Part shown: in pieces, positions 43,174 through 51,688 of the stretch
Numbering within the stretch: the stretch's first letter is position 1
How the letters are laid out: each line of letters starts with the position of its first letter
NCBI GenBank assembly: GCA_042091375.1
Contig: JBELHO010000009.1
Location: 1-64,000 of the forward strand
DNA from: JBELHO01 sp042091375
GTDB lineage: Bacteria > Pseudomonadota > Gammaproteobacteria > Enterobacterales > Alteromonadaceae
DNA length: 64,000 nt
Reading direction: 5' to 3'
Position numbers and translations under genes: made by a program
The notes under the pieces: model-generated
Databases searched by the model: none
Seen by the model: the letters and a program-made list of their open reading frames with translations, nothing else
What the model was told of the DNA's origin: nothing

Positions 43174-46100
43174 CTATTTAAATTGTAAGGCTATTTTATC
43201 TTCGCCTAACATCTGCGTTAATTGATATAATAAAGCATCCGCTGGTGTCACTCGCCATTCAACGCCCAATTCTAGCATAGCTTGCGCTTCATCTCTTTGA
43301 TAAAAAACGCGAATTGGGCATGTTCCTTGATTAAAAGGACCAATGGTTTGAGAAAATTGTTCAATAAAATCAGCAGATATTGCGCTTTTCTCAACATGAA
43401 TATCCAATGAGGTCACATAATTTTCTCGTGCATCGGCGATAGTCATTATATCTCGTGCCGTCATTGTAATACCACCGGAGTAATCATCAAAGCTGACCTG
43501 TCCGCTACAGACTAAAATCGCGTCAGTTACCAGTAATTCAGCAAAAGTATCATAGTCATCTGGAAACAGCCTGACATCAATACGGGCACTTTTATCATCT
43601 AAGGTAACCAATGCCCAACGACGTCCGCGTTTGTTGACCATAACCCTGACGCCAACGACTAAGCCGACAGCGACAGATGTTTTATCTTTTCCTCCCGGCT
43701 GCATGCTAATTAAGCGCCCTGACGCATATTTTTTTATTTCGCTGAGATAGCGATCAATAGGATGACCAGTTAAATACAAGCCCAAGGTTTCTTTTTCGCC
43801 ATCAAGCCATATTTCTTCTGGCCACATTGGGACGTGTTTGAACGCCTGTTTGGTATCTTCCGGCTGTTCATTGATCAAGCCAAATAAATCGTCTTGGCCA
43901 ATGGCTTGCGCTTTGGCATGTTGCTCTGCGGCTTTTATGGCCTCTGGCAGAGTGGCAAACAGTGACGCTCGGTGAGGGCCGCTATCAGTAGGCGGTCCGA
44001 GTTTGTCCATAGCACCCGATTTAATTAAGCGCTCTAGTACTCTTTTATTGGTTTTCTTGAGATCTAAACGCGCACAAAAATCAAATAAGTCAACAAACTC
44101 ACCACCTTGTTGTCGTGCAGCAATAATAGCTTCAATAGGGCCTTCGCCGACGCCTTTAATCGCTCCAAGGCCATAGACAATTTGATCATCATCATTAACT
44201 GTAAACTTATAATGGCCAAGGTTTACATCCGGGGGCAGAAGAACAATATTCATGTTGGCGCATTCTTCCACTAAGGTAACAATTTTGTCGGTGTTATCTA
44301 AGTCAGCGGACATAACAGCTGCCATAAATGGCGATGGAAAGTGAGTTTTCATCCACAGGGTTTGATATGACACTAACGCATAAGCCGCAGAGTGCGATTT
44401 ATTGAAACCATAACCAGCAAATTTTTCAACCAAGTCAAAGATTTTCATTGCCAGCTCACCATCAATACCGCGATTGATAGCACCTTGCTCAAAGCCTTCT
44501 CGTTGTTTAGCCATCTCCTCTGGCTTTTTCTTGCCCATGGCTCGACGCAACATATCTGCACCACCGAGGGAATAACCCGCTAATACTTGGGCGATTTGCA
44601 TCACTTGTTCTTGATATAAAATAATCCCATAAGTTGGTTCAAGTATCGGTTTTAATTCAATGTGTTGCCAAGTGGCATCTGGGTAACTGATTTCTTCACG
44701 GCCGTGTTTGCGCTCAATAAAGTTATCGACCATGCCCGATTGCAATGGCCCTGGTCTAAACAAGGCAACTAAGGCGATTATGTCTTCAAAACAGTCTGGT
44801 TTCAATTTGGCGATCAGCGATTTCATACCACTCGATTCCAATTGAAATACCGCGGTGGTCTCCGCCTTTAATAGTGTCTTAAAGCTGGCTGGGTCTTCTA
44901 AATCTATACTATTTATGTCAATCGGTATTTTGCCTTGTTTTAACAATTTTTCATCGGCCATTTCAATAGCCCATTGCAATATTGTTAAAGTCCGTAACCC
45001 CAAAAAGTCGAACTTTACTAAACCGGCATCCTCAACGTCGTTTTTATCGAATTGAGTGACTGGATTATTACCTTCGTCGTCGCAGTAAAGCGGTGCGAAA
45101 TCAGTAATGGTTGTTGGTGAAATCACTACACCACCAGCGTGTTTACCGGCATTGCGGGTAGTGCCTTCCAAAATCCGGCACATATCAATTAAATCTTTAA
45201 CATCGTGATCTTGGGCGTATGCTTCTGGTAGCTTAGGCTCAACCTCAAAAGCTTTGCTTAAAGTCATCCCCGGATCTGCCGGCACTAACTTGGAAATGCG
45301 ATCAACGAAACCATAAGGATAACCCAACACACGTCCCACATCTCTGATCACCGCTTTCGCCGCCATGGTACCAAAGGTAATGATTTGCGATACGGCATCA
45401 CGACCGTATAATTCGGCAACGTGATCAATCACTTCATCGCGTCTATCCATGCAAAAGTCAATATCAAAATCGGGCATAGAAACCCGCTCGGGGTTGAGAA
45501 AACGCTCAAACAGTAAATCGTATTCAAGCGGATCTAAGTCGGTGATTTTTTGCGCATAAGCAACCAGTGAACCAGCACCTGATCCTCGTCCTGGCCCAAC
45601 TGGAATATTATTGTCTTTACTCCATTGAATAAATTCCATTACGATCAAGAAATAGCCGGGAAAACCCATGTTATTAATCACCTCAAGCTCAATGGCCAAG
45701 CGTTGATCATAGGGTTTACGCTGCTCAATAAATTCCGGCGAGTTGCGGTCAAAAATGAGATCCAGTCGTTGTTCAAGGCCCTGCTCTGAGACTTTCACCA
45801 AGTAGTCTTCAATGGTCATGCCCTCAGTGGGAAAATCAGGTAGTACATATTCACCCAAGCGCACGGTAACATTGCAACGCTTGGCTATTTCCACTGAATT
45901 AGCTAGCGCTTCTGGTATATCGGCAAAAAGCTCAACCATTTCTTGCTCAGTGCGCAAATATTGTTGTTCACTGTAGCGTTTTGGCCGACGTTTATCGTCT
46001 AAGGTAAAGCCATCGTGAATAGCAACTCGTATTTCATGGGCGGCGAAATTGTCTTTATCTAAAAAAACCACTTCATTGGTGGCAACCACTGGAAGCTGAT

Positions 46101-46710
46101 ATTGATGGGCTAACTCAACCGCTAAATGCAGGTAGTTTTCTTCATTTTCTCGACCAGTGCGGAGTAACTCTAAGTAATATTGCTCGGGAAAATATTGTTG
46201 ATAAAAGCCCAACATTGCCTCAACAAGTTGACTATTGCCCTTGAGTAGCGCTTTACCAACATCCCCTTCTCTACCACCTGATAAGAGAATAAGTCCCTCA
46301 GCATGTTCGATTAACCAATGTTTGTCTATTACCGCTCTCGATTGAATATAACCGCGCAGATAGGCTTTTGAGATCAGCTCAGTTAAATTCTTATAGCCAG
46401 TATTATTACTGGCAATAATCACTAAACGCGACAGTTCATCCTCAAGTTCATCACTCTTCAGCCAAAAGTCGCCACCAATAATCGGTTTAATACCCGCACT
46501 GTGTGCCGCGTGATAATACTTCACTAAACCACATAAGTTAGTTTGGTCGGTTAAGGCAATCGCCGGCATATTGTGATCTGCAGCAAAATTAATAATTGGT
46601 TTGACTTTATTTAAGCCGTCACACATTGAAAAATCACTGTGCACTCGCAAATGAATAAAGCGCGGATCAGTGGTTGTTGCCTGATCGAGTTGGTCAGCGT
46701 CTTGAGTCAT
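43174..46710 (-). CDS. dnaE: DNA polymerase III subunit alpha
   Basis: An 1178-residue replicative polymerase (E. coli 1160). Domains in order: PHP (about 18-290), starting FIHLRVHSDFSMCDG; palm with the catalytic aspartates in MPDFDIDFCMDRRDEVIDHV (about 412-431) and a third at about 566 (KFDFLGLRTL); fingers and tau-binding region; tandem helix-hairpin-helix (about 840-910); the beta-clamp-binding QDDLFGL (about 935-941); and an OB-fold (about 1005-1085). It overlaps rnhB by 4 bases (ATGA), so the two are translated together, as in many relatives. Confidence 0.98.
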   Translation of the reverse strand: MTQDADQLDQATTTDPRFIHLRVHSDFSMCDGLNKVKPIINFAADHNMPAIALTDQTNLCGLVKYYHAAHSAGIKPIIGGDFWLKSDELEDELSRLVIIASNNTGYKNLTELISKAYLRGYIQSRAVIDKHWLIEHAEGLILLSGGREGDVGKALLKGNSQLVEAMLGFYQQYFPEQYYLELLRTGRENEENYLHLAVELAHQYQLPVVATNEVVFLDKDNFAAHEIRVAIHDGFTLDDKRRPKRYSEQQYLRTEQEMVELFADIPEALANSVEIAKRCNVTVRLGEYVLPDFPTEGMTIEDYLVKVSEQGLEQRLDLIFDRNSPEFIEQRKPYDQRLAIELEVINNMGFPGYFLIVMEFIQWSKDNNIPVGPGRGSGAGSLVAYAQKITDLDPLEYDLLFERFLNPERVSMPDFDIDFCMDRRDEVIDHVAELYGRDAVSQIITFGTMAAKAVIRDVGRVLGYPYGFVDRISKLVPADPGMTLSKAFEVEPKLPEAYAQDHDVKDLIDMCRILEGTTRNAGKHAGGVVISPTTITDFAPLYCDDEGNNPVTQFDKNDVEDAGLVKFDFLGLRTLTILQWAIEMADEKLLKQGKIPIDINSIDLEDPASFKTLLKAETTAVFQLESSGMKSLIAKLKPDCFEDIIALVALFRPGPLQSGMVDNFIERKHGREEISYPDATWQHIELKPILEPTYGIILYQEQVMQIAQVLAGYSLGGADMLRRAMGKKKPEEMAKQREGFEQGAINRGIDGELAMKIFDLVEKFAGYGFNKSHSAAYALVSYQTLWMKTHFPSPFMAAVMSADLDNTDKIVTLVEECANMNIVLLPPDVNLGHYKFTVNDDDQIVYGLGAIKGVGEGPIEAIIAARQQGGEFVDLFDFCARLDLKKTNKRVLERLIKSGAMDKLGPPTDSGPHRASLFATLPEAIKAAEQHAKAQAIGQDDLFGLINEQPEDTKQAFKHVPMWPEEIWLDGEKETLGLYLTGHPIDRYLSEIKKYASGRLISMQPGGKDKTSVAVGLVVGVRVMVNKRGRRWALVTLDDKSARIDVRLFPDDYDTFAELLVTDAILVCSGQVSFDDYSGGITMTARDIMTIADARENYVTSLDIHVEKSAISADFIEQFSQTIGPFNQGTCPIRVFYQRDEAQAMLELGVEWRVTPADALLYQLTQMLGEDKIALQFK

Positions 46711-47366
46711 AATTGATCCCGAGCAGTAGAGTGGTTATTTACGTTGTTAAGTAGAGCTGAAACCGGTTTAAAACTGCGGCGATAACAGGATAACACGCCA
46801 AATTCTTTTAACTTAGCTAAATGCAATTTAGTAGGATAGCCCTTATGGCTAGCAAAACCATACTCAGGATGAGCTTTATCTAAGGCGATCATTTCATCAT
46901 CACGCGCCACTTTAGCAATAATTGATGCGGCACTAATTTCAGCCACGCGATTATCGCCTTTTATTACTGCCTGACTGGAGATAATACCGTTCGTTCCTAA
47001 AAAGGTTGGTGTTCTGTTGCCATCAACTAAAACAAAATCCGGCTCAACGGGCAAACTTTGCACCGCCCGCTGCATCGCTAATAACGTCGCATGAAGAATA
47101 TTTAAGGTATCTATTTCTTCTGGTGTTGCACAACCTAGTGACCAAGCGATAGCTTTCTCTTTAATTAATTTGGCTAATAACTGTCTTTTTTTATCGGAAA
47201 GTTTTTTCGAATCCATCAAGCCTTCTATCGGCTGCTCTGCATCTAAAATAACCGCAGCGGTGACGACGTTGCCTACTAACGGACCCCGACCGACCTCATC
47301 AACACCAGCAATGCAATAGGCTATAGGATATTCAAACGGGGGTAACACCACCTTTGCTTTTACCAT
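46707..47366 (-). CDS. rnhB: Ribonuclease HII
   Basis: A 219-residue enzyme that removes misincorporated ribonucleotides and RNA from DNA:RNA hybrids. The ATG at 47366 is chosen since GAGGG lies 7 bases ahead; the open frame runs 26 codons further and would overlap lpxB, without family similarity. Catalytic acids are in GVDEVGRGPLVG (about 19-30, Asp-Glu) and in the conserved FVLVDGN (about 112), with DSKKLSDKKR (about 54) as the next signature. The product is about 20 residues longer than E. coli RnhB (198), chiefly at the N- and C-termini (end FKPVSALLNNVNNHSTARDQL). Confidence 0.94.
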   Translation of the reverse strand: MVKAKVVLPPFEYPIAYCIAGVDEVGRGPLVGNVVTAAVILDAEQPIEGLMDSKKLSDKKRQLLAKLIKEKAIAWSLGCATPEEIDTLNILHATLLAMQRAVQSLPVEPDFVLVDGNRTPTFLGTNGIISSQAVIKGDNRVAEISAASIIAKVARDDEMIALDKAHPEYGFASHKGYPTKLHLAKLKEFGVLSCYRRSFKPVSALLNNVNNHSTARDQL

Positions 47367-47388
47367 ATCAAAGCCCTCATTTATGCTG

Positions 47389-48579
47389 TCAGTTAGCCGC
47401 AGACATGATGCCCATAACAGCTTTAGCTGCTTGTTCACTGGCATTTAATTTTAATGATTGGTGAATAGCCATAAAGGCCTGCTCAAGTTGTTGCTGCGGC
47501 TGATACAAGCCTTGTTTTAATAATGGCACAATAGCTGAGGCATTAACCTCACTTTGCAATAATTCCGGTACCAAGGTTTTGTTAGCCAATAAATTGGGCA
47601 GTGAGAACCAGGATAACTTAACTAACCATTTTGCTAGTAAGTAAGTCATAAAATTAAACTTATAGCAGATCACCATAGGTCGTTTAATTAAGGCAGCTTC
47701 AAGACTTACGGTTCCTGAAGCCATAAGTAAACAGTCACTCGCCGCCATTACCTGCTGAGTTTGAGCTATGATCACTGTCACTTTTAGCTGCGGGGCAAGC
47801 TGCTCTTTTAATTGCATGAACTGTTGCGCTCGTGTCTCGCTGATCATAGGTGCGACAAAGCACAGGTTTTCATCTTGGCTTGCCAATATTGTTGCACTTG
47901 CTAAAAATGGCGCTACTAATCTCGATAATTCACCGCCGCGACTACCTGGCATCAAAGCTAAGATTTTTTTATCTAAGGGTAATTTGAGGTGCTGACGGGC
48001 TAGGTTTTTATCTGAATATAAAGGGATATCATCGGCTAGTGAATGTCCAACAAAACGACAGGGTACTTGGTGCTTATCATAAAAGGCTTTTTCAAACGGC
48101 AATAAAGCCAGCACTAAGTCGGTAGCTTTTTGTATCTTGAATATGCGTTTCTCTCGCCAAGCCCATACACTGGGGCTGACGTAATGCACAGTTTTGATAC
48201 CCACAGTTTTTAACTTTTTTTCTAAAGTTAAATTAAAATCGGGCGCGTCAATACCGATAAACACACTGGGTTTATTGCCTTTAAAAAAGTGGTAAAGGGA
48301 TTTGCGAATATACATCAGGCGCCTTAACCTTCCCAACACTTCAACAATGCCCATCACCGACAATTCGTCCATTGCAAACAGACTGTCAAAGCCTAATGCT
48401 TGCATTTTAGGTCCACCAATTCCAATAAACCGCGCCTTGGGAAAGTGAACTTTTAACGAGGTGATTAGACCAGCCCCTAGAGTGTCACCTGAATGTTCAC
48501 CGACAACCATGGCAAATATTGGTGAAGCATCTGCAGAAGCAGCAAAATTGGCGCTGATCTTATCTAAATATTCAGTCAT
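47389..48579 (-). CDS. lpxB: Lipid-A-disaccharide synthase
   Basis: A 396-residue peripheral inner-membrane glycosyltransferase (GT19) that joins UDP-2,3-diacylglucosamine and lipid X into the lipid A disaccharide. Seen: VVGEHSGDTLGAGLI (about 26-40; E. coli has GETSGD), FIGIGGPKMQALG, VFIGIDAPDFNL (about 107), YVSPSVWAWREKRI (about 137), LALMPGSRGGEL (about 207) and the donor-site ASGTVSLEAAL (about 288). It belongs to the lpxD-fabZ-lpxA-lpxB-rnhB-dnaE block, with 9 bases to lpxA and 22 to rnhB. Confidence 0.97.
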   Translation of the reverse strand: MTEYLDKISANFAASADASPIFAMVVGEHSGDTLGAGLITSLKVHFPKARFIGIGGPKMQALGFDSLFAMDELSVMGIVEVLGRLRRLMYIRKSLYHFFKGNKPSVFIGIDAPDFNLTLEKKLKTVGIKTVHYVSPSVWAWREKRIFKIQKATDLVLALLPFEKAFYDKHQVPCRFVGHSLADDIPLYSDKNLARQHLKLPLDKKILALMPGSRGGELSRLVAPFLASATILASQDENLCFVAPMISETRAQQFMQLKEQLAPQLKVTVIIAQTQQVMAASDCLLMASGTVSLEAALIKRPMVICYKFNFMTYLLAKWLVKLSWFSLPNLLANKTLVPELLQSEVNASAIVPLLKQGLYQPQQQLEQAFMAIHQSLKLNASEQAAKAVMGIMSAAN

Positions 48580-48588
48580 TTAATTGTG

Positions 48589-49371
48589 CTAGCGGATGAT
48601 GCCACGTTTTGATGCCTTGATAAAATCAATAAAAATATCGATGTTATGAGATGACGTTATTGTCGGATCTTCAACAATGCTAGCGATAGCCTGATCTACT
48701 GAAAAGTTTTTGCGGTACACTGTTTTATAGGCTCTTTTAATGGCATTAATCGCGTCGGGTTCAAAACCTCGACGTTTTAAGCCTTCAGTATTCAGCCCAT
48801 AAGGTTTAGCCCCATTACCAGAAGCCATAACATACGGCGGAACATCTTTCACGACAAGTGATGTGGCGGCAATGAAACTGTGGGCGCCAATATGACAGAA
48901 TTGATGCACTCCAGACATACCCCCTAAAATAGCGTGATCTCCGACGTGAACGTGGCCAGCTATTGAGGCATTATTAGCTAAAATACAGTGGTTGCCCACC
49001 ATACAGTCGTGAGCGACATGCGTATATGCCATAAACAAATTGTTACTACCAATTTGGGTCAACCCCTGATCTTGCACAGTACCGCGATGCACAGTACAGC
49101 ATTCGCGGAACACATTGTTATCGCCAATGATTAATTGTGTAGGTTCACCGGCGTATTTCAAATCTTGGCAATCTTCACCAAGAGAAGCAAATTGAAAAAT
49201 GCGGTTGTTTTTTCCTAATTGAGTCGGTCCTTTGATCATCACATGAGAGCTAATATGGCAGTCGTCACCAATAACAACGTCTTTGCCTATGTAGCTCCAA
49301 GGGCCAATAGTGACATTATTACCTATGATAGCTCCATCTTCTACGATTGCTTGGTCATGTATCAATCTCAT
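48589..49371 (-). CDS. lpxA: UDP-N-acetylglucosamine O-acyltransferase
   Basis: A 260-residue left-handed beta-helix acyltransferase (E. coli 262) that starts lipid A synthesis by adding 3-hydroxyacyl groups from ACP to UDP-GlcNAc. The hexapeptide repeats (IGNNVTIGPWSYIGKDVVIG) are visible from about 20 on. The catalytic histidine lies in YTHVAHDCMVG (about 120-130), and the DLKYAGEPT motif (about 71-79) is typical. The ATG at 49371 is used; GAGGAG is only 3 bases upstream, so a GTG at 49374 or a TTG at 49365 (8 bases behind it) remain possible. Confidence 0.96.
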   Translation of the reverse strand: MRLIHDQAIVEDGAIIGNNVTIGPWSYIGKDVVIGDDCHISSHVMIKGPTQLGKNNRIFQFASLGEDCQDLKYAGEPTQLIIGDNNVFRECCTVHRGTVQDQGLTQIGSNNLFMAYTHVAHDCMVGNHCILANNASIAGHVHVGDHAILGGMSGVHQFCHIGAHSFIAATSLVVKDVPPYVMASGNGAKPYGLNTEGLKRRGFEPDAINAIKRAYKTVYRKNFSVDQAIASIVEDPTITSSHNIDIFIDFIKASKRGIIR

Positions 49372-49380
49372 CACTCCTCA

Positions 49381-49833
49381 CTATAATACTCGGCGAGCAC
49401 ACATTAAATCTGCACAGCAAACTACTTTGCCATCGACTTTTGCTTCGCCATAAAACTTCCACATTCCACGTCGCTCTTTTAAAAATTCGACGTGTAAGTG
49501 CATGGTATCGCCTGGCACTACAGGCCGTTTAAATTTGGCATTATCTATAGAGGCAAATAAATACATTTCATCTTTGTTGCGCCCATCTGAACTTTTAAAA
49601 CCTAATAATCCTGTCGCTTGTGCTAGCGCTTCTAATATAAGCACCCCAGGGAAAATTGGTAACTCAGGAAAATGACCATTAAAAACAGGTTCGTTAATGG
49701 TCACATTTTTGATGCCATGCAACCATTGCTTTGGTTGATAATCAACCACTTTATCGACAAGTAGCATAGGGTAACGATGTGGAATTAATGTCCGTATTTC
49801 TTGTAAATCAATGGTGTTTTTTGTCGATTGCAA
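49381..49833 (-). CDS. fabZ: 3-hydroxyacyl-ACP dehydratase FabZ
   Basis: A 150-residue hot-dog fold enzyme (E. coli 151) that dehydrates 3-hydroxyacyl-ACP in fatty acid elongation. The catalytic histidine is in GHFPELPIFPGVLILEALAQ (about 53-72), which also carries the catalytic Glu. The gene lies one base after lpxD and ends 9 bases before lpxA, tying membrane phospholipid and lipid A synthesis, which compete for the same 3-hydroxyacyl-ACP. Confidence 0.98.
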   Translation of the reverse strand: MQSTKNTIDLQEIRTLIPHRYPMLLVDKVVDYQPKQWLHGIKNVTINEPVFNGHFPELPIFPGVLILEALAQATGLLGFKSSDGRNKDEMYLFASIDNAKFKRPVVPGDTMHLHVEFLKERRGMWKFYGEAKVDGKVVCCADLMCARRVL

Positions 49834-49834
49834 A

Positions 49835-50884
49835 TCACTGTCCCTCTAATTGATTAATTTTATTATCAAGCGCTACTATCTGCTGCTCTAAGGCCTTTAT
49901 TTTATTTTGAGTCGCATCAAGCTTGCGAATTCTAGCATTGGTTTTATGCCATTCTTTATTGGCTTGTGCCGGTGAGCCCGATGAATAAACGCCACCCTGA
50001 TTAATATCCTTGGTTACCATGGTCATACCAGTAAAAACACAACCGTCAGCAATATTAATATGCCCATTTATACCAACAAGCCCGGCAATAGTACAGTTTT
50101 TACCAATACGGGTGCTGCCAGCAATAACGCTACAAGCTGCCATGGCGGTATTTTCACCTATGATCACATTATGGGCAATTTGAATTTGATTATCGAGGAT
50201 CACACCGTCGTTAATTTCGGTATTATCAAGTGCACCGCGATCAATGGTGGTACTTGCACCAATCTCCACGCCATTGCCAATAATAACAGAGCCAAGCTGT
50301 GGTATTTTTTGCCAACCGCCTTCTGCTGGTGCATAACCAAAACCATCTGAGCCTATGACGGTATTGGCCTGAATTAAACACTGCTCACCAATAACAATAT
50401 TGTGATAGACAGTCACATTAGCCCAAAGGCTAGTGTTTTTACCGATAACAGTATTTTTACCAATAAAGCAGCCCGCCCCCACAGTAACACCATCGGCTAG
50501 TCTAACATCAGTTTCAATCACCGCGTTGGCTCCAATACAGACATTATCACCTAGGGTCGCTGTTGCAGCAATGACCGCTGTTGGGTGAATGTGGTCAGCT
50601 GCAGATGGTGTCGTATCGAATAATTGCGCAAGCCTTGCATAGCCAAGATAAGGATCTGCCATCAATAACGCATTAGTTGGGCAATGGTCAACTAAATCGG
50701 CGGTAATGATCACCGCACCAGCCTTGGTATCGGTTAATTGGTGTTGATATTTAGCGTTAGACAAAAAAGCAATCTGATCCTGCTCCGCGCTGACCAAAGT
50801 GGCTAAACCTTCGATTACACAATTAGCATCACCGTGCACAGTTGCTTGAATTTTAGTGGCAATTTCAGCCAGTGTATAACGCAT
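49835..50884 (-). CDS. lpxD: UDP-3-O-(3-hydroxyacyl)glucosamine N-acyltransferase
   Basis: A 349-residue enzyme (E. coli 341) that adds the N-linked acyl chain in the third step of lipid A synthesis. An N-terminal uridine-binding domain (about 1-100, IAFLSNAKYQHQL) is followed by a left-handed beta-helix of hexapeptide repeats (about 105-300) and a C-terminal helix (about 325-349, NKIKALEQQIVALDNKINQLEG) which binds ACP in the E. coli enzyme. The catalytic histidine is in QIAHNVIIGE (about 241). Confidence 0.97.
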   Translation of the reverse strand: MRYTLAEIATKIQATVHGDANCVIEGLATLVSAEQDQIAFLSNAKYQHQLTDTKAGAVIITADLVDHCPTNALLMADPYLGYARLAQLFDTTPSAADHIHPTAVIAATATLGDNVCIGANAVIETDVRLADGVTVGAGCFIGKNTVIGKNTSLWANVTVYHNIVIGEQCLIQANTVIGSDGFGYAPAEGGWQKIPQLGSVIIGNGVEIGASTTIDRGALDNTEINDGVILDNQIQIAHNVIIGENTAMAACSVIAGSTRIGKNCTIAGLVGINGHINIADGCVFTGMTMVTKDINQGGVYSSGSPAQANKEWHKTNARIRKLDATQNKIKALEQQIVALDNKINQLEGQ

Positions 50885-51020
50885 ATGATATCTACTTAAA
50901 TGGTCGCAAGATCAGATGATCAAATTATAATCTAGTTTTGAATCATTGATCAGTGAGTTTTTGTTGCACTATAAAAGTTAAATGGACACATCACACATAA
51001 GTAACGTATCCATTTTAACT

Positions 51021-51038
51021 AAAGCCGTAATTGGCTTT
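51021..51038 (-). other. Hairpin between skp and lpxD
   Basis: AAAGCC (51021-51026) and GGCTTT (51033-51038) form a 6-bp stem with a 6-base loop, 12 bases behind the skp stop. On the minus strand no proper U-tract follows. Nearby GTTAAATGGA and TCCATTTTAAC (about 50978-51018) make a second imperfect repeat. In this otherwise tightly packed operon the 165-base gap may hold an attenuator or processing site that lowers lpxD expression relative to skp and bamA. Confidence 0.4.
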
Positions 51039-51049
51039 TATTCATAAAA

Positions 51050-51592
51050 TCAATTAGTAGTTGTATTATTGCTATTGAGTTTTTTGACCGCCTCGATCAC
51101 ATCTTCAGTAATAACTGTTGCCGGTGCAGAATAGTGAGTCGCTTGTTTGTCTAACACTAAGTCAAATTTGCCTTTAGCGGCAATGCCATCAATGGCTTGA
51201 CGAACCAAAGCAACTATTTTATTAGTTTCTTCGTTGCGACGCGCCCCAGCTTTATCTTGTAAGGCTTTACCCTTCACCTGATAATCTTGATAATGACTGG
51301 CGATTTTTGCATCGAGTTCTTCTTTTTCTTTTTTGCTCATCAAGGCACCGTCACGGGTTTTCTTTTCTTGAAAATATTTAATATCTTTTTCAAGTTTTGC
51401 TAAAACCGCTTGCTGGTCTTTAAACTCAGCTTCCAGACTGACCATAACAGCTTCGGTTTGTGGAATTTTGCCCATCACTTCTTGGAAGTTAACTACTGCA
51501 ATTTTCTGTTCAGCAGCACTTATTGCCGCACTTGATAATAATGCACCTGAGGCCAATGTTGTCAATGCAATAGATTTAAATAACTTTTTCAA
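51050..51592 (-). CDS. skp: Periplasmic chaperone Skp (OmpH)
   Basis: A 180-residue periplasmic chaperone that holds unfolded outer-membrane proteins on the way to BamA. The signal peptide is KKLFKSIALTTLASGALLSSAAISAAEQ (cleavage after about 27), shown only in part by AISAAEQKIAVVNFQEVM. A long coiled-coil arm with Lys/Glu/Asp/Gln (about 50-135, EFKDQQAVLAKLEKDIKYF) follows; the body strand FDLVLDKQATHYS is near the end. The start codon is TTG, with AGGAGA about 5 bases upstream; no other start fits the signal peptide. It is 96 bases behind bamA, as in relatives. Confidence 0.93.
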   Translation of the reverse strand: MKKLFKSIALTTLASGALLSSAAISAAEQKIAVVNFQEVMGKIPQTEAVMVSLEAEFKDQQAVLAKLEKDIKYFQEKKTRDGALMSKKEKEELDAKIASHYQDYQVKGKALQDKAGARRNEETNKIVALVRQAIDGIAAKGKFDLVLDKQATHYSAPATVITEDVIEAVKKLNSNNTTTN

Positions 51593-51688
51593 TGTCTTCT
51601 CCTAGCTGTTATATTTACTTTATATATTATAATAATAATTTTGTTAATTCAGTTGTGATGTTAGTTTATATTGGGATGACCAAGAAAT

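Noticed and set aside
47367..47444. Longer N-terminus of rnhB overlapping lpxB
   Set aside because: The additional 26 residues match no RnhB and a good ribosome binding site supports the start at 47366.
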